A DNA stretch of 64,000 bases from Phycisphaerae bacterium (GTDB taxonomy: Bacteria; Planctomycetota; Phycisphaerae; UBA1845): assembly GCA_029260115.1 (NCBI GenBank), contig JAJDDW010000071.1:1-64000 (forward strand), read 5' to 3'. Each line of letters begins with the position of its first letter. Positions within the stretch are counted from its first letter, which is position 1. Shown here one piece after another: positions 1 to 10,556 of the stretch. A model generated the notes under the pieces. It was not told the origin of the DNA. It did no database searches and worked only from the letters and a program-made list of their open reading frames with translations. Made by a program: the position numbers and the translations under genes.

Positions 1-882
1 GTAGTCATCGCATCCTTTTCCGGGGAGGCGATGCTCTCACAATGCCTCGACAGCGTGCTGACCCAACCCGGCATTCCTCAAATCATTGCCGCTACCAACG
101 CTGACGAAAATACAGTAGCTAAGTTAGCACATCGCTACACAACAGTCACATTTATTCGAGGGACCGCAGATGCCCGTGTGTATGAACTGCGCACATTAGG
201 CGCGAAGGAAGCTACCGGTACGATTATCGTATTCACCGAGGATCATTGCACGTTTAGCCCCACTTGGCTTGCGGCGATAATACATGCTTGGTCAATAGGA
301 CATCGCATCATTGGCGGTCCGGTTGACAAAGGCTTGTCACGCGGCGCTTACCTGTGGGCGCTCTATTTCGCCGAGTATGGCAATTATATGTCGCCGCTAC
401 CTGATGGGCGTGTATCCATTGTTTCCGGAATCAACGTGGCCTACGATCATGAATTACTGCGTACGTGTCGCGAAACGTGGGCTGTTAGGTTTCGGGAATA
501 TGAAGTACACGAAGTGCTAGGTAGCCGTGGCGTATCGCTGTACATGGCTAGTGACGCGCTGGTGTACAGTTACTTAGATATGAGTTTCGTTATGGCGATG
601 AAGCATTTTCTAGGCGGCGGAAGACACTACGGTTTTTATCGCCGAAAGCAATCGCCAGTATTGAAGCGGATCGCCCATGCCCTGGCTTCGCCGCTGGTTT
701 TTTTTGTGCTTTTAGCACGCATTGTGCGGCGTGCCCTCACGTGCAACATCGCCATGGCGCCGCGCCTAATCTACTGCGGACCATACTTAGCATGCCTGCT
801 GGGAGCGTGGTCACTCGGGGAGGCTATGGGTTATATTGGCCCGGATCCTTCAAAAATTTCGCCCACAGAAAAGCTGTCATAA
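1..882 (+). CDS. Glycosyltransferase family 2, 5'-truncated by window edge
   Basis: The reading frame is open from the first base. Its first visible residues are VVIASFSGE, the start of the nucleotide-binding strand of GT-A glycosyltransferases, so the true start lies left of the window and the ATG at 31 is internal. Later landmarks are FTEDHC (residues about 78-83 counted from that ATG), which sits where the metal-binding DxD-type motif is expected, and a hydrophobic C-terminal segment (LASPLVFFVLLARIV) suggesting membrane association. GT2 enzymes move sugars from nucleotide donors to polysaccharide or lipid acceptors; the acceptor here cannot be told. About 290 residues are visible. The family call is firm, the substrate unknown. 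Confidence 0.8.
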   Translation, partial: VVIASFSGEAMLSQCLDSVLTQPGIPQIIAATNADENTVAKLAHRYTTVTFIRGTADARVYELRTLGAKEATGTIIVFTEDHCTFSPTWLAAIIHAWSIGHRIIGGPVDKGLSRGAYLWALYFAEYGNYMSPLPDGRVSIVSGINVAYDHELLRTCRETWAVRFREYEVHEVLGSRGVSLYMASDALVYSYLDMSFVMAMKHFLGGGRHYGFYRRKQSPVLKRIAHALASPLVFFVLLARIVRRALTCNIAMAPRLIYCGPYLACLLGAWSLGEAMGYIGPDPSKISPTEKLS

Positions 883-966
883 TTGAGATAGTTAATTTGG
901 CTGTCACTATTCGAGTGGATCAGCTGTTGATACGAGTCAAATATCACAATACCTTTCAAAAATATA

Positions 967-1302
967 TTAAGCATAGTCTTCATAGTTCACATCTTGCTTC
1001 TGGAATCGCCCGCTTTGTTCCAGGATACGATCCACGTAATGGATAGCATCCTGACTCTCTGTTGCAAAAATAAAAACGAAACTCCACTCATCATTAACCA
1101 GTTCAAAAGGCCCGGAGGGAGAATCGAAAGTGACATCAAAACTGAAAATGAGATCCCGCTTACTACTTGGGACTAAATCATTCTCAGCAAACACCGCTCG
1201 TAAGTCTGAGGCGAATGGTTCCTCAAAGGAATAGGGGCCAAACTCAATAAGGAATTCCTTACTCCTATACCCAGGTCGGACCATATACGAATGCTTCTTC
1301 AT
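967..1302 (-). CDS. Hypothetical protein (111 aa)
   Basis: Unrecognised small soluble protein with no signal peptide, membrane segment or metal-binding motif visible. It is acidic and aromatic-rich (for example EFGPYSFEEPF and NDEWSFVFIF), which looks like a compact beta-rich fold. It starts with MKKHSY 57 bp inside the chromosome from the left attachment repeat and is transcribed toward the glycosyltransferase. It lies outside the 34-bp repeat, so it belongs to the host flank. No function is proposed. Confidence 0.5.
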   Translation of the reverse strand: MKKHSYMVRPGYRSKEFLIEFGPYSFEEPFASDLRAVFAENDLVPSSKRDLIFSFDVTFDSPSGPFELVNDEWSFVFIFATESQDAIHYVDRILEQSGRFQKQDVNYEDYA

Positions 1303-1358
1303 TTCCGAATCCCACGACCAGAAGCAGAAAGATAGTTGAGAAACAACTTCTTTCGCTG

Positions 1359-1392
1359 TTACTGGGCGATACAGGACTTGAACCTGTGACCT
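1359..1392. repeat. Left attachment-site repeat (tRNA-Val 3' fragment)
   Basis: These 34 bp are identical to 32083-32116. The identity stops abruptly after the T-arm and variable region, where the tRNA would continue into its anticodon arm (ACGGCG here against TTCGGG at the right end). The fragment has no anticodon, so it is not a functional tRNA. It marks the left junction of the element. Confidence 0.9.
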
Positions 1393-1431
1393 ACGGCGTT
1401 TTTGATGCCATAAAGGCTGTTTATGGTCTGC

Positions 1432-1453
1432 TTTAGGTCAACCTTTTAGGTCA
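1432..1453. repeat. Two direct TTTAGGTCA motifs near the left end
   Basis: TTTAGGTCA occurs at 1432-1440 and 1445-1453, a 13-bp period that places both on nearly the same helix face, 40 bp inside the left attachment repeat. Related copies occur 45-64 bp inside the right attachment repeat. They could be arm-type binding sites for the element integrase or excisionase. This is inferred from position and repetition only. Confidence 0.5.
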
Positions 1454-1512
1454 AACTCGATTTCGGTAGCGTGAGTGGAGTTTCTGTCTTGCCGGTTAGC
1501 CCCACATCTGGG

Positions 1513-1527
1513 AATCGAACCCCATCG
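1513..1527. repeat. T-arm-like 15-bp repeat, copy 1
   Basis: AATCGAACCCCATCG is identical to 3112-3126. Read on the minus strand it contains GGGGTTCGATT, the signature of a tRNA T-loop. Weaker similarity continues downstream in both copies to a shared AAATGTAA. The two copies flank the 399-aa gene at 1864, so they may be remnants of attachment sites of a nested insertion. Confidence 0.45.
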
Positions 1528-1863
1528 TATCACTTCTCACGATAGCGTAGACGCTATTATTTCGACAGCAAATGTAAGACTAAATGTAACCAAGAGTACG
1601 GCACGCCGAACTGCCTACTTCTGTCGACGTTGCAGGCGGTTTTGCAAGACGGTCATGCTTGTGGTCAACACCATCAAGACAAATTCCGTTCTCTCCAAAT
1701 GGCAGCGAAAGGCATTGTGACACTGATCGGCGACGAATGTTTACAATGGGAGCAGACGAGAGGATAATGGCTGTCGAGGCTACGTCGCAGGGCAATGGTG
1801 TTCAACTCCACCGATACCATGGCCCCGCTTGCCAATTCTCGTGGAGAATGAAAGGACTCGACC

Positions 1864-3063
1864 GTGGAACTTATCATCACCTGTGCTGTGGCGGTAGTCG
1901 CAGCGACGCTTGGTGCTCTTGTTACACACTGGCTGAAATCGAGCAAACCGTGGCTCGGTATCATTGCGATCTCCCGAGACGACCGGCAGCTTGTGACAGT
2001 GAGTACAGAACTACAGAATCTGACGCAGGATTGTAATTGGCTCAAGGGGATTGAGCGTTCTGAGGTTCCGCTCCGCACTCTGGTCGATTTGAAAGAGAAA
2101 ATTCAAGAGCTACTCCACGGCCTGAAATCCTCGCTGAAGCTCGCTGAAGACTTCGAGGAAAGTCTGCGATCCGACGACCTGCCGAACAATGAGTTGAGAA
2201 CAAGCCTTGTTACGTTTCTGGCGGACGAAATGGTGCTTTCGTCCCTCCTAGGTATGTTCAGACGCCAAACACTCCCACTCCCGGAGGAATCCTCTCTTCA
2301 ACTTCCAGAACAGCCCCTGTTGGAGGGTAACGACTTAACGAAGGAAGGGCACAACGAAAAGCTCTATGTTGTTGATGTTGATGACGGAAAAATACTCATC
2401 CGACCGGGCACAGTGTATGCTGGACAGGCTGCCCTATCGCGCACACGAGCTTTGGGCCATATCCTTCAATACGGTCTCCAAGATCATCTTAGGGCAATTG
2501 TATCCGCAGTGGCGAAAGATTCGCAGGCAGATTTTCAACGTTGTCTGGAGATAAAGGAGCGTCTTGCAGACACCATTCAGGCGAGAAGACTGATGGTGAG
2601 GGCGCAAATCACAAATATGGGTGGTAGTCCTGAGCATCTTGAGCCTTTTGGCATTCTCAGGGTTCATACTACTGGGAAGCCCGTGGCTCCCATTATTGTA
2701 TCAGTGCAGAAGGCGGAAATATACGAACCCGGATTTGATATGATCCCCAGTATGCTGGATCTAATGGAGGGAATGGCGAGGAAGCAAGGAGTGCAAAGCG
2801 CTCGCATTGCACCAGGACAAAAAGATGAACCAATATATGTTGTTGTTAAGCCCGGAGATGTTGTAGAGTGTGAGCTGTCAACAATCGAGCCCGTGGAGGA
2901 TGCTGAGATATTTGCCGCGCTGCAGAATGGTATGCTGTCGTGTGAGTTGGTGCTACGAAGGTCAGGCCGAAAGAGGAGAAAGTGGGTGACATCCGCTCGG
3001 CAGATTCTTGGGTTCCAGATAAGTTCTGAGAAGCGCGAAGAACTGCTCAGTCATATAGGGTAG
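1864..3063 (+). CDS. Membrane-anchored hypothetical protein (399 aa)
   Basis: Unrecognised. The protein starts at GTG with AAAGGA about 9 nt upstream. An N-terminal hydrophobic segment (residues about 2-20, ELIITCAVAVVAATLGALV) should anchor it in the inner membrane. The rest is soluble, with helical stretches (residues 55-110, rich in K, E and L) and a C-terminal part that looks beta-rich. It lies alone between two copies of a tRNA T-arm-like repeat, with the small opposite-strand gene at 3189 next to it. Element cargo of unknown role. Confidence 0.65.
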   Translation: MELIITCAVAVVAATLGALVTHWLKSSKPWLGIIAISRDDRQLVTVSTELQNLTQDCNWLKGIERSEVPLRTLVDLKEKIQELLHGLKSSLKLAEDFEESLRSDDLPNNELRTSLVTFLADEMVLSSLLGMFRRQTLPLPEESSLQLPEQPLLEGNDLTKEGHNEKLYVVDVDDGKILIRPGTVYAGQAALSRTRALGHILQYGLQDHLRAIVSAVAKDSQADFQRCLEIKERLADTIQARRLMVRAQITNMGGSPEHLEPFGILRVHTTGKPVAPIIVSVQKAEIYEPGFDMIPSMLDLMEGMARKQGVQSARIAPGQKDEPIYVVVKPGDVVECELSTIEPVEDAEIFAALQNGMLSCELVLRRSGRKRRKWVTSARQILGFQISSEKREELLSHIG

Positions 3064-3111
3064 AATGTAAATCGGCTTTCTAGATATTTTCCTTCTATTT
3101 GAGGCTGCGGT

Positions 3112-3126
3112 AATCGAACCCCATCG
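3112..3126. repeat. T-arm-like 15-bp repeat, copy 2
   Basis: This is the second copy of AATCGAACCCCATCG, 49 bp after the stop of the 399-aa gene and in the same orientation as copy 1. The flanks differ (TGGG before copy 1, GCGGT before copy 2), so neither is a complete tRNA. Confidence 0.45.
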
Positions 3127-3188
3127 ATTCACTGTTTGATATAGTAAGAACGCCGATTTTGAGGTAGGAAATGTAATGCGATTTGAGC

Positions 3189-3449
3189 TTATTTCTGCAA
3201 TCTGAGCACAGCTACGGTGCTCATAGCCATTTCGATTCCATTTCCGTTTGTCTTAGTCTGAGCGGCTTTTGTCTTGCCTAATAGGTCCAAGATCGTTTCG
3301 GCTATCTGCATCTGGATTGTTGCTGCCATGACAAATTTGTCCACGTCTAATTCTTTAGATGTATCGATCAAGATGCCGTGTTTCTCGCAGGCGAGTCTCC
3401 CATTACGCCACCAATCAGCCTTCGTCCTAGTGTAAAGCTGCATTTGCAC
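3189..3449 (-). CDS. Small hypothetical protein (86 aa)
   Basis: Unrecognised. It starts at GTG (3449), or at the ATG two codons later. The N-terminal part (RTKADWWRNGRLACEKHG) is basic and aromatic; the middle is a methionine- and isoleucine-rich helix (FVMAATIQMQIAETILDLLG). No signal peptide. It is divergent from hsdM, whose start is 62 bp away, so both could share a promoter region. Moderate confidence that it is a real gene. Confidence 0.45.
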   Translation of the reverse strand: MQMQLYTRTKADWWRNGRLACEKHGILIDTSKELDVDKFVMAATIQMQIAETILDLLGKTKAAQTKTNGNGIEMAMSTVAVLRLQK

Positions 3450-3510
3450 TTAGAATCATCTACGTGTTAACCCGAGGGATCTCCTCGTCTGTTACAAATC
3501 GGAGCAGAGA

Positions 3511-5121
3511 ATGGCTAAGAAGCGGTCGAAGAAGAGTGACCAGAAAAGCGACAACGGAGCTGAGCTCGGTTTCGAGCAGAAGCTCTGGCTCGCAGCAGAT
3601 AAGCTACGGGGCAACCTCGATGCAGCCGAGTACAAGCACGTCGTTCTGGGGCTGATCTTCCTAAAGTACATTTCCGACGCCTTCGAGTCACGCCGTGCCC
3701 AACTTGAAACACTTTGCGACGACAAGAAGAGCGAGTACTTCGTCAACGGTGACGACGATCAGAAGCAAGCGATCCTTGAAGACCGGGATGAGTACCTATC
3801 CGCCAGGGTCTTCTGGGTTCCCGCTGATGCCCGATGGCAGAAGCTCCAAGCGGCAGCGAAAAAGCCTACCATCGGTAAGACCATCGATGAGGCGATGGAA
3901 GCCATTGAGAAAGAAAACGACAGACTCAAGGCAGTCTTGCCCAAACGCTTCGCCCGTCCAGATCTCGACAAGTCTCGCCTCGGTCAACTGATCGACCTCA
4001 TTGGTACGATCATGGTTGGCGACGAAGCTTCCCGTTCGAAGGATGTACTGGGTCGAGTCTATGAATACTTCCTAGGCAAGTTTGCGTCGGCTGAGGGCAA
4101 ACTTGGTGGCGAGTTCTTCACGCCCAGTTGCGTTGTCCAATTGCTTGTCGAGATGATCGAGCCTTATAAGGGTCGAGTTTACGATCCGTGTTGTGGTTCG
4201 GGCGGCATGTTCGTTCAGTCCGAACGATTCGTTGAAGCTCACGGCGGCAAGGCCGGTGACATCAGCATCTACGGTCAGGAATCCAACCCGACAACGTGGC
4301 GTCTTTGTCAGATGAACTTAGCCATACGAGGTATTGAGGCGCATTTCGGTAGTAAATGGGCAGACTCGTTCAGCGAAGATTTGCATAAAGATCTCAAAGC
4401 AGACTTCATCCTTGCTAATCCGCCGTTCAACATCTCGGATTGGGGCGGGAAGGCGTTGCGAGAGGATGCTCGCTGGAAGTACGGGACGCCTCCGGTTGGA
4501 AACGCCAACTACGCATGGATTCAACACTTCGTTCATCACCTGAGTCCGAAAGGTACTGCCGGGTTCGTGATGGCTAACGGTTCGATGTCTGCGAATAATT
4601 CAGGTGAGGGTGACATACGTAAGGCATTGATGGAGGCTGATCTTGTGGATTGCATTATTGCTATGCCCGGTCAGCTTTTTTATACTACTCAGATTCCCGT
4701 GTGCTTGTGGTTTCTGTCTCGCAGCAAAACAAACGGTAAACACCGTAACCGCAAGGGCGAAACGCTGTTTATCGATGCCCGCAAAATGGGCACGCTAGTT
4801 AGCCGAGTTCTACGTGAGCTTTCTGAGGATGAGATTATGCAGATCGCAGGTACTTATCATGAGTGGCGGAGTAAGGGCAAAAGCAAATATGAAGATGTTG
4901 CCGGATTCTGCAAGTGCGCATCACTCGTAGATATACAAAACCATGGCTATGTCTTAACGCCTGGTCGTTATGTAGGGGCCGAGGAAGTCGAAGATGATGG
5001 AGAACCGTTCGAGGAGAAGATGCCTCGATTACTGGCAACTCTGAAAAAACAGTTTGAGGATTCAATGCCGCTTGAAGAGGCCATATTATCAAATCTCTCG
5101 GAGATGGACTATGGCGATTGA
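3511..5121 (+). CDS. hsdM: Type I restriction-modification methyltransferase subunit HsdM
   Basis: 536 aa, the modification subunit of a type I restriction-modification enzyme, which methylates adenine using S-adenosylmethionine. The N-terminal helical HsdM_N domain covers about residues 20-190 ([11 protein letters not shown] onward). The methylase domain follows, with EFFTP at about 201-205, SAM-binding motif [11 protein letters not shown] at about 225-234, and catalytic motif IV NPPF at 303-306. All key residues are present, so it should be active. Start: ATG at 3511 with GGAG 7 nt upstream. Its stop overlaps the hsdS start by 11 bp, indicating translational coupling. First gene of a four-gene operon on the element. 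Confidence 0.95.
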   Translation: MAKKRSKKSDQKSDNGAELGFEQKLWLAADKLRGNLDAAEYKHVVLGLIFLKYISDAFESRRAQLETLCDDKKSEYFVNGDDDQKQAILEDRDEYLSARVFWVPADARWQKLQAAAKKPTIGKTIDEAMEAIEKENDRLKAVLPKRFARPDLDKSRLGQLIDLIGTIMVGDEASRSKDVLGRVYEYFLGKFASAEGKLGGEFFTPSCVVQLLVEMIEPYKGRVYDPCCGSGGMFVQSERFVEAHGGKAGDISIYGQESNPTTWRLCQMNLAIRGIEAHFGSKWADSFSEDLHKDLKADFILANPPFNISDWGGKALREDARWKYGTPPVGNANYAWIQHFVHHLSPKGTAGFVMANGSMSANNSGEGDIRKALMEADLVDCIIAMPGQLFYTTQIPVCLWFLSRSKTNGKHRNRKGETLFIDARKMGTLVSRVLRELSEDEIMQIAGTYHEWRSKGKSKYEDVAGFCKCASLVDIQNHGYVLTPGRYVGAEEVEDDGEPFEEKMPRLLATLKKQFEDSMPLEEAILSNLSEMDYGD

Positions 5122-6397
5122 ATGGCAAGAAACTGCATTGAGCGATATTTTAGAATCCATTAATACAGGTCTCGATGCGATCAGGCGTGCCCCAATTGTT
5201 AATTTTGAGACTGGTGTCAAATGCTTACGTATACAAGACATTTCTAATTCAAAGCCCTTTTTAAACTGGGGCAATACAGAAGTAAATCAAAAAGACTATG
5301 AAAAATACAAGCTTGTAAAAAATGATATCATCATGGCCAGAACTTGCTCAACTGGTATCAGCCTTCTGATAAAGGAACCGCTGAATGCCGTATTCAATAA
5401 CGGCTTGGCAAGGATTAGATTAAAATTGGACAGGGCATTACCAGAATTCATTGCCTATGTATTCAAATCGAAGGAGTTTGTTGAGTACATTTACGGAATT
5501 TCTGCGGGTACATCTGTTCAGTTAAACATGAGGGTTGGGGATGTTGCTAAATATAAGTTCTTGCTTCCACGATTAAGTACACAAAGTGAAATTGCTCGAA
5601 TCCTAAGAACATTCGACGACAAGATCGAACTCAATCGGCGGATGAATGAGACATTGGAACAGATGGCGGCGGCAACCTTCAAGGCGTGGTTCGTGGACTT
5701 CGAACCCGTCAAAGCCAAAGCGGATGGAGCCAAGAGCTTCCCCTCCATGCCGCAGGAAGTCTTCGATACCCTACCGACCGAATTCACCGACTCTCCCCTC
5801 GGCCCAATTCCCAAGGGGTGGGATGCTGTTGGGTTTGGTGATATTGCTGAGTGCTACGATTCAAAACGAATACCGCTGTCCAAGAGAGAACGATCTCAAC
5901 GCCAAGGGACTTATCCTTACTACGGTGCTGCATCAGTAATGGATTATGTAGACGATTTTCTATTCGACGGCAATTACGTTTTGATGGGCGAGGATGGATC
6001 GGTCATAACTGTCGAGGGCTACCCTGTGCTCCAGTACGTCTGGGGACAATTCTGGGTTAACAATCACGCACATGTATTACAGGGGAAGAATGGCATCTCG
6101 ACTGAACACCTATTACTCAGCCTAAGACAGTCAATCCTTACGCCATTCATCACCGGCGCTGTTCAGCTTAAGCTGAACCAGGGAAACATGAAGCAGATTC
6201 CTTTTGTCTTTCCAACGTCGTCAGTGTCAGCGGCGTTTGTCCGGTCGATTGACCCGCTCTTTGCGAAGTATCGGGCGAATGTTGAAGAATCGAGAACGTT
6301 AACGGCAATTCGAGATGCCTTACTTCCCAAACTTCTCTCGGGCGAGATTCGAGTCGGTGAGACTAAACGCATCGCCGAGGAGGTGGCGTTACAGTGA
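5111..6397 (+). CDS. hsdS: Type I restriction specificity subunit HsdS
   Basis: 428 aa from the ATG at 5111 ([12 protein letters not shown]), which overlaps the end of hsdM. Two target-recognition domains are visible: residues about 1-150, and a second after [11 protein letters not shown], the typical entry sequence of the second domain. Each is followed by a helical spacer ([21 protein letters not shown], and the matching [19 protein letters not shown] at the C terminus). HsdS determines the bipartite DNA target and binds two HsdM. The target sequence cannot be read from the protein. The stretch around 5180-5500 is notably AT-rich compared with the rest of the operon, consistent with exchange of the first recognition domain. 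Confidence 0.93.
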   Translation: MAIEWQETALSDILESINTGLDAIRRAPIVNFETGVKCLRIQDISNSKPFLNWGNTEVNQKDYEKYKLVKNDIIMARTCSTGISLLIKEPLNAVFNNGLARIRLKLDRALPEFIAYVFKSKEFVEYIYGISAGTSVQLNMRVGDVAKYKFLLPRLSTQSEIARILRTFDDKIELNRRMNETLEQMAAATFKAWFVDFEPVKAKADGAKSFPSMPQEVFDTLPTEFTDSPLGPIPKGWDAVGFGDIAECYDSKRIPLSKRERSQRQGTYPYYGAASVMDYVDDFLFDGNYVLMGEDGSVITVEGYPVLQYVWGQFWVNNHAHVLQGKNGISTEHLLLSLRQSILTPFITGAVQLKLNQGNMKQIPFVFPTSSVSAAFVRSIDPLFAKYRANVEESRTLTAIRDALLPKLLSGEIRVGETKRIAEEVALQ

Positions 6398-7473
6398 AGA
6401 AAGAGGCCCGTCTTCTGTTTGAAAAAGCGTTGGATTCGCTGCTATTGGTGGTTGACCATTTCAACCGACCTTGGGATTGTGGTAGAGCCGACGCCGTGCT
6501 CATTTTCTTCGACCATGCCTTCGAAATGTTACTCAAGGCTGCCATCCTTCATCGGGGAGGACGAATTCGAGAGCGTCGAGCCAAACAAACCATCGGCTTT
6601 GATGCCTGCGTCCGAAAGTCACTTTCTGACGGGGACTTGAAGTTCCTCAGTAAAGAGCAGGCCGTCATTCTTCAAACCATTAACAGTCTTCGTGACGCTG
6701 CTCAGCATCACATCGTTCAGCTTTCTGAGGCTCACTTGTCCATACATGTTATGGCAGGGATGACCTTGTTTAGTGACATTGTCAAAGAAGTATTCGATCA
6801 CGACATCACCGACGATCTGCCTGTGAGGGCTCTAGCAATATCGACGAAGGCACCACTCGACTTGGCTGCTCTCTTTGCAACCGAGGCAGCGGAAGTACGA
6901 AAGCTCTTACAGCCGGGTACTCGTCGCCGCCTGGAGGTGGAAGCTCGGCTGCGTGGACTTGCGATTGTTGAAGGAGCCATGACTGGGGAGCGACTGCAAC
7001 CGACCACCGGAACCCTTAACAAGATAGGCGATGCTCTCTTGGACGGGCGGAGGTGGGATCATGTCTTTCCGGGAGTCGCCTCCATTACGCTTACGAGCGA
7101 CGGACATGGCCCGAGTATCGATTTACGGATCACGAAGAAAGGCGGCACCCCAATCACACTCGTACCTGAAGGAACACCTGGAGCAGCCGTTGTTGCGGTC
7201 AAGCGTGTTGATGAGCTAGGTTTCTATAGCTTGGGGCTGAAGGATCTGGCCAAGACAATTGACCTGTCGCCGCCGAAGACGCTCGCATTCATCAAGGCCG
7301 TCAAACTTCAACAAGACGCAGATTGCTATAAAGAAATCAAGGTTGGACGTACGAAATTCAAACGTTATTCAGAGAAGGCTGTATCCGTCCTGAACGAAGC
7401 CAAGAGCGAAATGAGTCTTGATGAAGTGTGGGTCAAGTACGGTCAAGGAAGTAGGCGTCGAGCTGCTGGGTAG
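6394..7473 (+). CDS. DUF3644-like protein within the hsd operon
   Basis: 359 aa starting at GTG 6394, overlapping the hsdS stop by 4 bp. The N-terminal 140 residues resemble DUF3644: an ALDSLLLVVDHFNRP opening, then DHAFEMLLKAAIL and SLRDAAQHH, the helical core with conserved Arg/His that recalls HEPN-type folds. The C-terminal part (FYSLGLKDLAKTIDLSPPKTL) looks like a winged-helix or nucleic-acid-binding module. DUF3644 genes are often found with restriction systems, but their role is not established; a HEPN-like RNase or anti-phage accessory is one possibility. Position between hsdS and hsdR, with tight overlaps, argues for co-expression. Confidence 0.68.
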   Translation: MKKEARLLFEKALDSLLLVVDHFNRPWDCGRADAVLIFFDHAFEMLLKAAILHRGGRIRERRAKQTIGFDACVRKSLSDGDLKFLSKEQAVILQTINSLRDAAQHHIVQLSEAHLSIHVMAGMTLFSDIVKEVFDHDITDDLPVRALAISTKAPLDLAALFATEAAEVRKLLQPGTRRRLEVEARLRGLAIVEGAMTGERLQPTTGTLNKIGDALLDGRRWDHVFPGVASITLTSDGHGPSIDLRITKKGGTPITLVPEGTPGAAVVAVKRVDELGFYSLGLKDLAKTIDLSPPKTLAFIKAVKLQQDADCYKEIKVGRTKFKRYSEKAVSVLNEAKSEMSLDEVWVKYGQGSRRRAAG

Positions 7474-7484
7474 TGTGAGATTAC

Positions 7485-10400
7485 ATGAGCCGATTTACAG
7501 AATCCATCGTCGAAGAAGCCGCGCTTGAGTGGCTGGAGGGTATGGGTTACTCAACAGCCCACGGCCCCGACATTGCTCATGACGGTGAGTCGTCGGAGCG
7601 AGCTTCCTACGACCAAGTTGTACTGACTGAACGCCTTCACAACTCTCTTACGAATATCAATCCGGAGATTCCTGATGAAGCCATTGAAGATGCGATCAAG
7701 AAAATCACTACGACCGAGAGTCCCACGCTCATCCAGAACAACGAGCGATTCCATCGACTGTTGACTGATGGCGTCGATGTCGAATACCGACGTGAAGACG
7801 GCACCCTCAAGGGCGATAAAGTCCAACTCTTCGACTTCAACGATCCCGACAAGAACGACTGGCTGGCAGTGAATCAATTCACCGTCCAGGAACCACGTGG
7901 GCAGGCTCGCAGGCCCGATGTCGTGGTATTCGTTAATGGGATTCCGCTTGTCGTCATCGAGTTGAAGAACCCGGCTGATGAAGATGCGACGATTTGGTCG
8001 GCGTACAAACAACTTCAGACTTACAATAACGAAATCTCCTCGCTTTTCGTCTTCAATGAGCTACTCATCATTAGCGATGGTCTTGAGGCAAGACTCGGAT
8101 CACTGACAGCAAAGCGTGATCGGTTTATGCCCTGGCGTACCATTGATGGAGAGAACATTGCACCGACTGAACTTCCCCAGCTTGAGACGATGCTCAAGGG
8201 AGTCTTCGACAAGCGGTGGCTGCTCGACCTGATCAAACACTTCTGCGTATTCGAGTCTGATGGTCAAACGACAGCGAAAAAAATAGCGGGTTACCACCAG
8301 TTTCACGCAGCGCGTAAGGCAGTCGTGACCACTCTAGCAGCATCTGATCCAGAAGGTGATCGTCGATGCGGCGTTGTCTGGCACACTCAAGGAAGTGGCA
8401 AGAGTCTCACCATGCTCTTCTATGCTGGCAAGTTGATTGATGAGCCAGCGATGATGAACCCGACGCTTCTTGTCCTCACTGATCGAAATGATCTCGACGA
8501 CCAATTGTTTGGAACGTTTAGCCGGTGCAAGTCGATCCTCCGACAGGCACCAAGCCAGGCTGATAGCCGGGACGATCTCAAGGAGAAGCTGAAGGTCGCA
8601 AGCGGCGGCGTCGTCTTCACGACCATCCAGAAATTCATGCCGAAAGTAAAAGGCGGCGAATACGAAATGTTGTCAGACAGATCGAACATCGTCGTCATCG
8701 CAGACGAAGCTCATCGGTCGCAATACGACTTCATCGACGGATTCGCTCGCCACATGCGAGACGCTTTGCCAAATGCATCATTCATTGGGTTTACTGGCAC
8801 ACCTATTGAGAAGACTGATGCCAACACTCAGGCAGTCTTCGGAGACTACGTTGATGTCTATGATATTCAGCGATCAATCGAAGATAAGGCGACGGTTCCA
8901 ATTTATTACGAGGGTCGGCTGGCGAAGATTGAACTCGACGAAGCCCAGAAATTAACTATCGATGAGGAGTTCGAGGAAGCGACCGAGGGAGAGGAGCTAT
9001 CGCAGCAGGAGAAACTAAAGACGAAGTGGGCGGCGATGGAGGCACTCGTCGGTGCAGAAGAGCGACTACGGCTCACGGCGGAGGATTTGGTTCAACACTT
9101 CGAGCAGCGGTTGGAAGCGATGGACGGCAAGGCGATGATCGTATGCATGAGTCGTAGGATTTGCATGGATCTTCACGACGCAATCGTCGAGCTACGTCCT
9201 GATTGGTTTAACGAAGACGACGATAAGGGTGTTATCAAGGTCGTGATGACTGGTAACGCAAGCGAGGGACCAAGAGTGGCTTCGCATGCGAGGAGCAAGT
9301 CACGACGTGAGCAGTTATCCAAACGATTCAAGAATTCCACTGATCCGCTGAAACTCGTGATTGTGCGGGACATGTGGTTAACGGGTTTTGATTGTCCATG
9401 CCTACATACCATGTACATCGATAAGCCCATGCGGGGGCATGGCTTGATGCAAGCCATCGCCCGGGTCAATCGGGTGTTCAAGGACAAACCGGGCGGGCTT
9501 GTTGTTGACTACCTCGGGATCGCCGATCAGTTGAAACTCGCTTTGGCAACTTATACGGAGAGTGGCGGCAAAGGCAGTACTGCACTTGATCAGAACGAAG
9601 CCGTCGCTGTGATGCTTGAGAAGTACGAGATCGTCCAGGCGATGTTCCACGGTTTTGACTTTACGACTTACTTCACCGGATCACACACCGAAAAGCTATC
9701 TATCATTCCACGATCTATCGAGCATGTACTTCAGCAGGAAGATGGTAAAGAGAGATTCCTCAAGGCAGTCAATGAGCTATCAAAGGCATTCGCACTGTCG
9801 GTTCCACATCCGGAGGCGATTCGTATTCGGGATGATGTCGGATTCTTCCAGACGCTACGTGCTGGAATCATGAAGGCTACGACTCCGGGGAAGAAGACAG
9901 CGGAGGAACTTGATACAGCGATTCGGCAGATCGTATCACAAGCCGTATCTGGCGAAGGCATCGTTGACATTTTTGCCACCGCTGGACTGAAGAACCCGGA
10001 TATTTCGATCCTCTCGGAGGAATTCATGGCGGACGTGGCTAACTTGCCACAGAAGAACCTTGCGGTCGAAATGCTTCGCAAACTACTCAACGATGAGATC
10101 AAGAATCGAAGCAAGCGGAATGTTGTCGAGGCTCGCTCATTTAAGGACATGCTGGAGGCGTCGATCAGGAAGTACAAGAATCGTGGTGTTGAAACTGCCC
10201 AGATCATTCAGGAATTGATCCAAATCGCAAAAGAGATGCGGGAAGCGGCCCAGCGTGGCGAGAAACTGAAGCTGAATGACGACGAACTCGCTTTCTACGA
10301 CGCTCTGGCGGACAACGAGAGTGCGGTCGAGGTACTTGGCGACATGACTCTGCGTGACATCGCCCGTGAAGTGGCCGCCAAGATACGGCAGAGTGCCTCA

Positions 10401-10556
10401 ATCGACTGGACGATCAAGGAAACCGTACGGGCTTCCATGAGGGCAATGGTGAAGCGGCTCCTCCGCAAGTACGGTTACCCGCCCGACATGCAAGAAGGGG
10501 CGACCAAACTAGTGTTGCAGCAGGCTGAATTGATTTGCTCCAACGCAGCAGCATGA
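7485..10556 (+). CDS. hsdR: Type I restriction endonuclease subunit HsdR
   Basis: 1023 aa, the motor and nuclease subunit that translocates DNA and cleaves at unmethylated sites. The N-terminal PD-(D/E)xK nuclease shows RPDVVVF (D at about 145) and VVIELKNP (E159, K161). The superfamily 2 helicase motor shows TQGSGKS (Walker A, about 301-307), ADEAHR (motif II, about 406-411) and GFTGTPIE (motif III, about 435-442). The C-terminal region is helical and should dock onto HsdM/HsdS. Length is normal for the family and all catalytic motifs are intact. ATG at 7485, 11 bp after the preceding gene. Confidence 0.95.
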   Translation: MSRFTESIVEEAALEWLEGMGYSTAHGPDIAHDGESSERASYDQVVLTERLHNSLTNINPEIPDEAIEDAIKKITTTESPTLIQNNERFHRLLTDGVDVEYRREDGTLKGDKVQLFDFNDPDKNDWLAVNQFTVQEPRGQARRPDVVVFVNGIPLVVIELKNPADEDATIWSAYKQLQTYNNEISSLFVFNELLIISDGLEARLGSLTAKRDRFMPWRTIDGENIAPTELPQLETMLKGVFDKRWLLDLIKHFCVFESDGQTTAKKIAGYHQFHAARKAVVTTLAASDPEGDRRCGVVWHTQGSGKSLTMLFYAGKLIDEPAMMNPTLLVLTDRNDLDDQLFGTFSRCKSILRQAPSQADSRDDLKEKLKVASGGVVFTTIQKFMPKVKGGEYEMLSDRSNIVVIADEAHRSQYDFIDGFARHMRDALPNASFIGFTGTPIEKTDANTQAVFGDYVDVYDIQRSIEDKATVPIYYEGRLAKIELDEAQKLTIDEEFEEATEGEELSQQEKLKTKWAAMEALVGAEERLRLTAEDLVQHFEQRLEAMDGKAMIVCMSRRICMDLHDAIVELRPDWFNEDDDKGVIKVVMTGNASEGPRVASHARSKSRREQLSKRFKNSTDPLKLVIVRDMWLTGFDCPCLHTMYIDKPMRGHGLMQAIARVNRVFKDKPGGLVVDYLGIADQLKLALATYTESGGKGSTALDQNEAVAVMLEKYEIVQAMFHGFDFTTYFTGSHTEKLSIIPRSIEHVLQQEDGKERFLKAVNELSKAFALSVPHPEAIRIRDDVGFFQTLRAGIMKATTPGKKTAEELDTAIRQIVSQAVSGEGIVDIFATAGLKNPDISILSEEFMADVANLPQKNLAVEMLRKLLNDEIKNRSKRNVVEARSFKDMLEASIRKYKNRGVETAQIIQELIQIAKEMREAAQRGEKLKLNDDELAFYDALADNESAVEVLGDMTLRDIAREVAAKIRQSASIDWTIKETVRASMRAMVKRLLRKYGYPPDMQEGATKLVLQQAELICSNAAA

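Larger units (their letters stand above)
1393..1863. other. Left-end non-coding region of the element
   Basis: No convincing gene is visible in this 471-bp stretch between the attachment repeat and the first element gene. It holds two direct copies of TTTAGGTCA (1432-1440 and 1445-1453), matched by related motifs near the right end, and a tRNA T-arm-like string (1513-1527) that recurs after the next gene. A weak Shine-Dalgarno (AAAGGA) lies just before the GTG start at 1864. Confidence 0.55.

Noticed and set aside
1511-1527. Possible tRNA or tmRNA gene because of the T-loop-like GGGGTTCGATTCCC
   Set aside because: No acceptor or anticodon stem can be built around it, and it recurs at 3112 without the flanks. 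Kept only as a repeat.
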